In this document: positions 9,121 to 16,905 of the stretch, piece after piece
How the letters are laid out: each line of letters opens with the position of its first letter
Position numbering within the stretch: position 1 is the first letter of the stretch
Assembly (NCBI GenBank): GCA_963789165.1
Contig: CAWBJP010000011.1
Location: 1-64,000, forward strand
DNA from: CAWBJP01 sp963789165
Lineage (GTDB): Bacteria > Actinomycetota > Acidimicrobiia > IMCC26256 > BP-133
DNA: 64,000 nt
Direction of reading: 5' to 3'
Translations under genes and position numbers: made by a program
Notes under the pieces: generated by a model
The model's input: the letters and a program-made list of their open reading frames with translations, nothing else
What the model was told of the DNA's origin: nothing
The model's database searches: none

Positions 9121-12100
9121 ATGGCTGCCCCCTCCGAGGCCGAGGTCCAGGCGCTGGCCCGCCGCATCGCCGAGGCCGGCGATTCGGAAAAGTCGCGCAT
9201 CTTCCGCGGGACCTGGTGGAGCGAGCAACTGCTGGAGTGGGCCATGGCCCACCCGGGGTTCAAGACCCAGCTGTTCCGCTTTGTCGACGTGTTTCCCGCC
9301 TGCCGGGACGACAACGACGTCATGCGCCACCTGGAGGAGTACCTCGCCGGTGGCGAGACGCCGGCTCCCCTCCAGCTGGGCCTCGGCCTGGCCGGGTGGG
9401 TGCCGTTCGGAGCCGGGGTGTCGGCGGCCACCGCTCGCCGCAACATCAGGCGCCTGGCCCGCCAGTTCATCGCCGGAGAGACGGCCAGCCAGGCCCTGCC
9501 CCGCCTGCGGAGGCTCTGGGAGGCGGGGGAGGCCGCCACCGTCGATCTGCTCGGCGAGAAGACGATCACCTCGGTCGAGGCCGACCGCTACGCCGACCGG
9601 GTGGCCATCGTGCTCGAGACGCTGGCCACGGCCAGCGCCGCCTGGCCCCGCCGTCCCCGTCTGGAAGCGGACCCCTGGGGGGACCTGCCCCGGGTCAACA
9701 TCTCCATCAAGGCCACCGCCCTGGCCCCCAAGTTCGCTCCCCTCACCCGGGCCGAGGGCATCGACGAGGCGCTGAGCCGGCTGCGGCCCATCCTCCTGCG
9801 GGCCCGCCAGGTGCCGGCCACCATCCACATCGACACCGAGCACGACGACGTCAAGGACGTGACCTTCGAGCTCCTGCGGGCCATCGGGGCGGAGTTCCCC
9901 GGCGGCCCGGCGCTGGGCTGCGTGGTGCAGGCCTACCGCAAGGACTCCTTCGCCGACCTGCGTGACCTGGTGGCCTGGTCCGGACAGGCGCTGGCCACTC
10001 CGCTGCAGATCCGGCTGGTGAAGGGCGCCTACTGGGACTTCGAGACGGTGGTGGCGAAAGCCGAGGGCTGGCCCGTCCCCGTCTTCGAGCGCAAGGCGGA
10101 GACCGACGCCAACTACGAGCGCTGCGCCCGCTACCTGGTGGAGCACGCCGGGAAGGTCCGCCCCGCCTTCGCCAGCCACAACCTGCGCTCCCTGGCCTAC
10201 GGCCTGGCCGCCTCCCGGGCCGCCGGGCTGCCCGAGGGAGCGGTCGAGCTCCAGCTGCTCTACGGGATGGCCGAGCCGGTCCACGCCGCCCTGCGCCGCC
10301 TCGGCGAGCGCGTCCGGGTCTACGCCCCGGTCGGAGAGCTGGTCCCGGGCATGGCCTACCTGGTGCGCCGCCTGCTGGAGAACACCTCCAACGAGTCGTT
10401 CCTCCGGCACCGGTTCGCCGAGGGCCGTGAGCTCACCGAGCTGCTGGCGCCGCCCGCCCTTCCCGGGGTTCGGGGTGCCCCCGAGGACATGGAGCGGGCC
10501 CTGCCCGATCCCGAGCCGGGACCGGCGCCCCGTCCGCCCACCGATCCCGCCCGCCCGACGCCCTTCTTCAACGAGCCTTCGGCCGAGCTGCGCCGGCCCG
10601 GGCCCCGGGCCCGCCTCACCGCGGCCGTGACCAAGATGGGCGAAGAGCTGGGTTTCGAGGCGCCGGTGGTGGTGGACGGCCGGCCCCGGGCCACGCCCGG
10701 TTCGATCGTCTCGGTCGATCCCGGGGCGTACGACACCGTGGTGTGCACCAGCGGGCGGGCCGGCGCGGCGGAGGTCGAGGCGGCCGTGAGCGCGGCGGCC
10801 CGGGCGGCGCCCGACTGGCGCCGGGCCGGATGGGAGCGGCGGGCCGGCGTGCTCTTCCGGGCCGCCGACCTGATGCGCCACCGACGAGGCGGAGCTGACC
10901 GCCCTCATGGTCTTCGAGGCGGGCAAGCCCATCCGGGAGGCCGACGCCGACGTGGTCGAGGCCATCGACTTCTGCGAGTACTACGGCCGGGAGGCGCTGC
11001 GCCTGGGCGCCGGGGTCCCCATCCTCCAGGCGCCCGGCGAGTCCAACACCTACCGGTACCAGCCCCGGGGGATCGGGGTGGTCATCGCGCCCTGGAACTT
11101 CCCCCTGGCCATCCCCACCGGCATGGTGGTGGCGGGCCTGGTGACGGGCAACGCCGTCCTGTTCAAGCCGGCGGAGCAGACACCGGGCATCGCCTACCGC
11201 CTCGTCCAGCTGCTCCTGGAGGCGGGGGTGCCGCCCGGCGTCCTGGCCTTCCTGCCCGGGGTGGGGGAGGAGGTGGGGGCCGAGCTGGTGGCCCGTCCGG
11301 AGGTCTCGTTCGTGACCTTCACCGGCTCGCTGGCGGTGGGCCTCCAGATCATCGAGCGGGCCGCCGTGCACCAGCCCGGCCAGGGCCACGTCAAGCGGGT
11401 GGTGGCCGAGATGGGGGGCAAGAACGCCATCGTGGTCGACACGGACGCCGACCTGGACCAGGCGGTGCCCGCCGTCGTGGCCAGCGCCTTCGGCTACGCC
11501 GGCCAGAAGTGCTCGGCCGCGGCCCGGGTCATCGGTGTGGGACCCATCTTCGACGAGCTGGTGGAGCGGCTCGTGGGGGCGGTGGAGCTGATCGGGCTCG
11601 GCCATCCCCGGGAGTTGCGATCGGCGGTGGGACCGGTCATCGACGAGGACGCCTGGAAGCGGGTCCGCCGTTACCAGGAGGCCGCCAAGGTGGAGGGGGA
11701 GGTGCTGCTCCAGCGCACGGACCTCCCCGAGGGCGGCTGGTACGTCGGACCCACGGTGGTGGTCACCGACCAGCCCGGCTGCAAGGTGGCCACCGAGGAG
11801 ATCTTCGGACCGTTGCTGGTGTGCATGCGGGCGGGCAGCTACGAGGAGGCGGTGGCCATGGCCGGCGCCAACGACTATGCCCTCACGGGCGGGTTGTTCT
11901 CCCGCTCCCCGGCCCACATCCGACATGCCGCCGAGGAGTTCCGGGCCGGCAACCTCTACATCAACCGGGGGATCACCGGGGCCCTGGTCGGCCGCCAGCC
12001 CTTCGGCGGCTACGGCCTGTCGGGGGTGGGATCCAAGGCCGGCGGCCCCGACTACCTCCTGCAGTTCGTCGAACCCCGGGTCATCACCGAGAACACCATC

Positions 12101-12130
12101 CGCCAGGGCTTCGCCCCGGTGGAGGAGTGA
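9121..12130 (+). CDS. putA: Bifunctional proline dehydrogenase / P5C dehydrogenase PutA (one frameshift)
   Basis: PutA oxidises proline to glutamate in two steps. The N-terminal FAD-dependent proline dehydrogenase barrel is seen at about residues 100-440 (LQIRLVKGAYWD, FASHNLRSLAYG). The C-terminal aldehyde dehydrogenase domain has its catalytic cysteine in GYAGQKCSAAARV and the glutamate in VVAEMGGKN. About 1,000 residues in total is normal for the short PutA type, which has no DNA-binding domain. The reading frame breaks between 10879 and 10883: the first frame runs on out of phase, while the aldehyde dehydrogenase continues one base on (DEAELTALMVFEAGKP). Removing one base restores the family alignment, so error or a recent mutation is likely. 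It starts 43 bases after the kinase gene and is followed by a clear terminator. Confidence 0.9.
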
Positions 12131-12150
12131 GTGGACCTGAGCCGAACGCG

Positions 12151-12187
12151 CTGAGGCCCCGGGGAAGGGGATTACCCGGGGCCTCAG
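12151..12187 (+). terminator. Terminator after putA
   Basis: A perfect 13-bp stem, CTGAGGCCCCGGG (12151-12163) with its complement at 12175-12187, encloses an 11-base loop 20 bases after the putA stop. No strong T-run follows, which is common in GC-rich actinobacteria. Confidence 0.75.
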
Positions 12188-12340
12188 TCCGTGGGCGGTA
12201 GGTGAGTGACGCCTCACCCGGTTTGGTTCCTACAACCAGAGAAACGCCCCACCCGGGCACTTATGACGCCATTTGCGCACTTTTTTCCGTAGGCCGGCTC
12301 GGTCGCAGCCCCGGGGCCCGTGACCTAGGATGAGGGTCAC
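12188..12340. other. Intergenic region upstream of tRNA-Val
   Basis: No coding sequence is seen. The right end holds a probable tRNA promoter -10 box, TAGGAT (12326-12331), ten bases before the tRNA. No convincing -35 box is visible. Confidence 0.4.
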
Positions 12341-12412
12341 GGGCGCTTAGCTCAGGGGGAGAGCACTTCCTTGACACGGAAGGGGTCAGAGGTTCAAATC
12401 CTCTAGTGCCCA
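12341..12412 (+). tRNA. tRNA-Val (anticodon GAC)
   Basis: A complete 72-base cloverleaf: acceptor stem GGGCGCT/AGTGCCC with one G-T pair, D-arm GCTC/GAGC, anticodon stem CTTCC/GGAAG around loop TTGACAC (anticodon GAC), and T-arm AGAGG-TTCAAAT-CCTCT. The discriminator base is A and CCA is not encoded. It reads valine GUC (and GUU by wobble). Confidence 0.95.
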
Positions 12413-12416
12413 CACC

Positions 12417-12447
12417 ACTCAGGCTCGGCTCATCGCCGGGCCTGAGT
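12417..12447. terminator. Bidirectional terminator between tRNA-Val and cupredoxin gene
   Basis: ACTCAGGC (12417-12424) pairs with GCCTGAGT (12440-12447), with an inner GGC/GCC pairing. It sits between two converging genes and can serve both. Confidence 0.6.
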
Positions 12448-12451
12448 CGCG

Positions 12452-12874
12452 TCAGAGCCCGAGGAAGTCCTTGAGGGCGTCGGTGAGGGGCCGGGATGCT
12501 CCGCCGACGTACAGGAAGGCCCGCATGAGCTCGGGATGCATCCGGCAGGTGATGAGGTAGTCACCCTGCTTCAGGTCCCTGATGCCGGGAACTTCGATGA
12601 CCGATCCGAAGGGGACCACCCCGCTGTCGAACAGGGGTCGCTCGCCGGGCGCGATCTCGTGGGTGACGGTGTGGCCCTGCCCACTGAACGGGTCGGTGTT
12701 GGCGAACATCACGGTGTCGCCTTCGTTGATGGTGACTGTTTGCGGCACGTAATCGATGAAGAACGCCGCCAGCTGGCGATCGTCGGCGCTCGCCGGGTTG
12801 CCGGGCAGGGACGAGCCCAAGGCGATGACCACCAAGGCGAAACTGACGTAGGTGCTACGACGCAATGCGGACAT
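12452..12874 (-). CDS. Small exported cupredoxin
   Basis: This 140-residue protein has an N-terminal signal peptide (about residues 1-28, ending ...GNPASA) and a plastocyanin-like fold. Type 1 copper ligands are all visible: His in GQGHTVTHE, then Cys, His and Met in CRMHPELM (C-x2-H-x3-M spacing). It should carry one copper and move electrons or copper outside the membrane. ATG 12874 has a strong ribosome binding site (AAGGAG). It lies last in a same-strand group with an exported repeat protein and a copper radical oxidase, so electron or copper delivery to that oxidase is a plausible inference. Confidence 0.88.
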   Translation of the reverse strand: MSALRRSTYVSFALVVIALGSSLPGNPASADDRQLAAFFIDYVPQTVTINEGDTVMFANTDPFSGQGHTVTHEIAPGERPLFDSGVVPFGSVIEVPGIRDLKQGDYLITCRMHPELMRAFLYVGGASRPLTDALKDFLGL

Positions 12875-12936
12875 ACTGCTCCTTATTCGCTCCCGTACCC
12901 ATTGTCCCCTTTGTCCACCCCAGAGGTAGGTCGCCC

Positions 12937-14172
12937 CTAGCGCTTGCGCTTGGGCGTGGACCGGCTCCGGTGGCGACCGGCCTGGGTCTCCTTCACCGTC
13001 GCCGCGGCCCTCGCGGCCCGCTTGGCCTTGTTGGGCCGGAGCACCACGTAGCCGACGGCCAGCGTGGCCAGCCCGATCCCGCCCAGCAGCGGGAGGGCCC
13101 TGTTGCTGCTCTCGTCGCTTGACGACCGGGCCCGTTGCTCGAGGTTGGCGATGGGGATGAACTGGGTGATGCCGGTGACCTCGTGGCGGTTCTCGCCGAT
13201 GAGGAGCGGAACCGTCCACGTCTTGACCGTTGTCGGGTCCTGGCGCTCGGTCAGCTTCTTCGGGGGATCCCCCGGGGGCGGCGCGGCCCGGAATTCCAGC
13301 CAGCTCCACTGCGGCGACTTCTGAACCTCCTTCCAGTCGGGCGGGGACTGGGCGTCGGCCTCGACCTGGCCGACTCCCTCGGCGGCCTCGGCCGTCTTGC
13401 TCATGGCCTGTTGCATCTTGATGTAGCTCAGGCTGTGGCGGTTGACCTCCACGGTGGGCCCGATGCGGACGAACGGCTCACCCTCCTCCCCGAGCACGGT
13501 CACGGGCTGGGCCGAGTCGTTCTTCAGGTAGAGGGCGGGCACCTGGGCGGAGACCACCTCGACGATCACGCCCTCCGCCGGTGTCTTCGACGACCGCAAC
13601 TTGGCCTCGTAGCTGCCCAGCTGCGGCTTGTACTCGACGCGGCCCTTGATCTTGGCGGCCTTGTCGCCGTAGCGGACGGGCACCTCCCACTGGTCCAGCG
13701 TCACCGGCACCCGGGACTTCAGGACCTCCTTCTGGACGTAGCGCTCGACCGGGTGGAGGCGGTGGTCGTACCAGCCCCAGGACCCATCCTTGGAGATCTT
13801 CCTCCATTCCGGCTCCACGTTCGCGCCGGGCTTGGCCCGCTTGGGGATCTGGTTGGGGAGGAGGCCGTCGGGGACGTTGGAGTTGAACCAGGACGGGGAA
13901 TTGAAATTGGCGAAGGCGCCTTCGGGTCCGATGCGGAGGAACGGCTCGCCGGTGCTGGCCATCACCGTCAGCTCGGTCGGGGTCGGATTGGTCACCAGGA
14001 ACTGGTAATTGGCCGTGTAGACGACCTGGACTTCGATGCCGGGGATGTCAGGCTCGAAGCCCTCGAAGACGGGCCGGGACAGCTGGTCGCCGGTGTGGGC
14101 ACCCGCCGGCACCGGGCCGACCATCAGGGCCAGACAGGCGGCGAGTGTCAGGACGACACGGGCCATCTTCAC
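12937..14172 (-). CDS. Exported, membrane-anchored protein with duplicated domain
   Basis: I do not recognise the family. About 411 residues: signal peptide at the N-terminus, two copies of a roughly 140-residue domain, one membrane helix near 370-390 and a strongly basic cytoplasmic tail. The duplication is clear from matching blocks: GEPFLRIGP with GEPFVRIGP, PEWRKISKDGSWGWYDHR with PDWKEVQKSPQWSWLEFR, and WEVPVRYGDKAAKIKG with WTVPLLIGENRHEVTG. I chose GTG 14172 because the GGGGGAGG ribosome binding site is 8 bases before it; GTG 14178 is too close. It is sandwiched between the oxidase and the cupredoxin genes, so a shared extracellular role is inferred. Confidence 0.75.
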   Translation of the reverse strand: MKMARVVLTLAACLALMVGPVPAGAHTGDQLSRPVFEGFEPDIPGIEVQVVYTANYQFLVTNPTPTELTVMASTGEPFLRIGPEGAFANFNSPSWFNSNVPDGLLPNQIPKRAKPGANVEPEWRKISKDGSWGWYDHRLHPVERYVQKEVLKSRVPVTLDQWEVPVRYGDKAAKIKGRVEYKPQLGSYEAKLRSSKTPAEGVIVEVVSAQVPALYLKNDSAQPVTVLGEEGEPFVRIGPTVEVNRHSLSYIKMQQAMSKTAEAAEGVGQVEADAQSPPDWKEVQKSPQWSWLEFRAAPPPGDPPKKLTERQDPTTVKTWTVPLLIGENRHEVTGITQFIPIANLEQRARSSSDESSNRALPLLGGIGLATLAVGYVVLRPNKAKRAARAAATVKETQAGRHRSRSTPKRKR

Positions 14173-14228
14173 CTTCACAACCTCCCCCGCGGAAAGATTT
14201 CCTCAAACAAAAGAGTACGGGCAAAAAC

Positions 14229-14260
14229 GGCTACGGCGGCCCCGGGGGGCCGCCGTAGCC
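14229..14260 (-). terminator. Rho-independent terminator after the copper radical oxidase gene
   Basis: A 13-bp stem GGCTACGGCGGCC / GGCCGCCGTAGCC with a 6-base loop is followed on the minus strand by five T (complement of 14223-14227). It is placed right after the oxidase stop, so the oxidase is probably transcribed apart from the two downstream genes, or only partly reads through. Confidence 0.85.
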
Positions 14261-14286
14261 AAAGGTGCTTCAGCTGAGTCGGGCGA

Positions 14287-16554
14287 TTAACGCCTGAACC
14301 AGCGTCTCACCGTGGTACCGACAACTACCGCTACTCCCATGGCGGCCGCAGGAAGGGCCGGAGAGGAGAAGGGCGTCGTGGCGTTGATCGGGGCAGCAGA
14401 CAGGCTGGTGTAAGCAGTGGCAGCCGTCTCGGTCGCCTGGGTGGCCGGGCCCGCGATGGGGGCCGGCATGCCCTTGGCAGCCTCGTTGGCCTGCTTGGTG
14501 CTCTTCGTAGCCTGGCTGGTGTCCTCGTCAGGAGTGGCAGAGCCGCCGGTCGGCGCCGAGACGTCGTCGGGCATCGGCTTCAGAGCCACTGAGTTGTCCA
14601 CAGAGCCCACGTTGACGATGCTCGCCACGGAGGGCACGGGACCCTGGAGGGTCTTCTTGTTGACCACCAGGTAGTACGGGCCCGGAGGAGCGACCTTCCC
14701 GCTGGGCGGGGCAACCGCTGTCAGGGTGTTGCTGTGGGTCCGCTCGAAGGTGAGCTTCATGCCACGGCCGTCACTGTCGTTCACGTGCTGAGCCGACGGC
14801 GTCTTCATGAGGACGACGCTCTCGATCTCATCCGCGTTCGGCGTGATGATGTCGAACTTCTCGCCGTAGGGCAGTCCGGACTGAACCTTGGTGACCGTGG
14901 GACGAGCACCGCGGAACAGGTAGGACGGGCTCCAGACCTCGAAGCTCGGGTCGTTGTCGTTGTTGGCGAAGGCCTCGCCCTGGTCCTGGTTCGCACCGCC
15001 GTAGTGGCTGGCGATGGGAGCGTTGCCACCGAAGAGCACCCGCATGTCCGGCAGAAGGATCGCCGAGTTGTGGTAGGTGCGCTTCCGGGCGTGCTCCGCA
15101 ACGTCGGTCCACTTGCCGGTGGCCGGGTCGAAGGTCTCCGCGACCGTGACCGCGACTTCCATACCGGGGTCGATGACCTCGTCCTTGTCGCCGCCACCAA
15201 CGGTCAGGATCTTGCCGTCGGGAAGCAGGACGCCGGACGGGAACCAACGCGGGTGGTTGAGCTCGCCAACCATCTTGTTGGTCACGTTGTCGTTGGCGTC
15301 AATGGTCGCCACCGTGGTGATGCCGGTGGCCGGAACCCAGCTGCCCGGAGGCGGGCCGAGGGTTCCACCGAAGACGGTGAGGCTGATCTTGTCGTAGGGC
15401 GGCTCCATGAGCTGCGAGACGACCTGGGTACCAGAGCGGCCACCGTGCGGCTCGAGGCCAACGATGGACCACGTCTTGGAACTGGGGTCCCACATCTGCT
15501 GGAACATCATGATGACCTCGTCGGCCGCCTGCCCGAACGGACCCCACATCTGGCCCACACCGGTGTAGAAGGTCTTACCGGAAGGAACCAGGAACTGACG
15601 GGGCTGCATGGGCAGCGACGTCTCAGAGGCGTCACCGCTGTACTGCTCGGTCCACTGGTTCGTTGCGGGGTCGAACAGCTCACCCCGGCGGACCTGGCCG
15701 AACTGGTACTTGTTCGTCATCTGCGAGGCACCACTGGTGATGAGTACCTTGCCGTCGGGCTGGACAACCATGCCCGGGTACCAACGGCCGTACTTCATGG
15801 CGCCCTGCTGGGTGAAGGTGTTGGTCTTGTAGTCGAACGTGCTGGCGCTACGGAGACCTTCGAGCTCCACCACACCGGCGTCCTGAGCGTCGCCCTGGTC
15901 CCGGTCCGTGAACCGAGGCTCGTTGTACCAGTCGGTACCACCGGCGATCAGGATCCGGCCGTCGGCGAGGGTGGTGACGTCGGCGCAGAACATGTCGCCG
16001 TCGTTGTCCCCGTCGTCGGGCGGAGAGTCAGGAGCGTTCTCCGGAACCCCGAGCTTGCCCGCCAGGCTGCCGGTGAAACCGTCACCGGGGCGCCCGTGGG
16101 GCGGGAAGATGCCCAGCGGCGCGTTGCCGTTGTTGCCTTCCTTCACGTCCGGGTTCTTGTGAGCGCCCCGCTCAGGTGACGGGACGACCCAGTCAGGCCT
16201 GCCGGACCGGAGGTCGAGCACCCGGGACTGGCTGTCACGGGCGGAAGGAGACAGCGACATGGCAGACGGGCCACGGGCGTTCTCCTGGCTCTCAATTCCG
16301 TTCCAGTACAGGACCCGGCCGTCGGGCAGCATGGCGGACGCCTGAGCGGCCGGCTTGCAAACCAGGAAGCCAGGAGTGTCGTTCTCGGCGGGGACACAAC
16401 GCGGCGTGCCCGACCCGCCTTCTTCGAACGGCTCGGTCCACTGACCAACGAGGTCAGGGCCGCCGATTACCTGAGCGGAAGAGCCGGATACGACCCCTCC
16501 TACCAGCAGCACCGCCGCTACCGCGACAAGTGCACATCTACGAAGCCCATGCAT
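14287..16554 (-). CDS. Membrane-anchored copper radical oxidase (galactose/glyoxal oxidase-like)
   Basis: A 755-residue exported enzyme: signal peptide (1-28), kelch-type propeller (about 60-545), galactose-oxidase-like C-terminal domain (about 550-650), a Thr/Ala-rich linker and a C-terminal membrane helix ending in Arg residues. Every copper-radical residue is in place: Cys190 (DMFCAD) and Tyr259 (GRWYPG), which should form the Tyr-Cys cofactor, Tyr494-His495 (RTYHNS) and His590 (SAQHVND). The family oxidises primary alcohols or aldehydes, giving H2O2; Streptomyces GlxA is the known bacterial relative. The substrate is unknown. I chose ATG 16554 over 16560 because GGAGG is 8 bases from the former and 2 from the latter. 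Confidence 0.9.
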   Translation of the reverse strand: MHGLRRCALVAVAAVLLVGGVVSGSSAQVIGGPDLVGQWTEPFEEGGSGTPRCVPAENDTPGFLVCKPAAQASAMLPDGRVLYWNGIESQENARGPSAMSLSPSARDSQSRVLDLRSGRPDWVVPSPERGAHKNPDVKEGNNGNAPLGIFPPHGRPGDGFTGSLAGKLGVPENAPDSPPDDGDNDGDMFCADVTTLADGRILIAGGTDWYNEPRFTDRDQGDAQDAGVVELEGLRSASTFDYKTNTFTQQGAMKYGRWYPGMVVQPDGKVLITSGASQMTNKYQFGQVRRGELFDPATNQWTEQYSGDASETSLPMQPRQFLVPSGKTFYTGVGQMWGPFGQAADEVIMMFQQMWDPSSKTWSIVGLEPHGGRSGTQVVSQLMEPPYDKISLTVFGGTLGPPPGSWVPATGITTVATIDANDNVTNKMVGELNHPRWFPSGVLLPDGKILTVGGGDKDEVIDPGMEVAVTVAETFDPATGKWTDVAEHARKRTYHNSAILLPDMRVLFGGNAPIASHYGGANQDQGEAFANNDNDPSFEVWSPSYLFRGARPTVTKVQSGLPYGEKFDIITPNADEIESVVLMKTPSAQHVNDSDGRGMKLTFERTHSNTLTAVAPPSGKVAPPGPYYLVVNKKTLQGPVPSVASIVNVGSVDNSVALKPMPDDVSAPTGGSATPDEDTSQATKSTKQANEAAKGMPAPIAGPATQATETAATAYTSLSAAPINATTPFSSPALPAAAMGVAVVVGTTVRRWFRR

Positions 16555-16905
16555 GGGCATCTCCTCCCCTTTGAGTGCGAATCGTGGTGTGGTGACGTGG
16601 AGTAATTGATCCGTGTTGCTAGATGCTGCATAGGGAACGGCTGGGCAGATATGTGAAGTTTAGGCCCACCCACGCCGGGGGGGCACGCTTTCTTTTGTTT
16701 CTTTTGTGCGACGTGAGTGTCGGCGACTCTGCGGAATCGACTGCTCCTCCCTCCGGTTGCGGCCGGTCCGGCTCGTGCCTCACACAGACAGCCGAACCGA
16801 CGATCACCGCGTTGTGGCCGTGCCGAACCAGCCCACCGGGTGGGGAGGCGAATCCCACGTTTCCAGTCTTGCGGGTCGGCGAACTCGGGGAATCAGGGTG
16901 ATTCC
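16555..16905. other. Intergenic region upstream of the copper radical oxidase
   Basis: About 350 bases with lower GC and a T-rich patch near 16690-16705 hold no convincing gene. The oxidase promoter (minus strand) must lie here; I could not fix -35/-10 boxes. An 8-bp hairpin GGGAATCA/TGATTCCC (16888-16906) abuts the stop of the regulator gene and may end its transcript. Confidence 0.5.
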
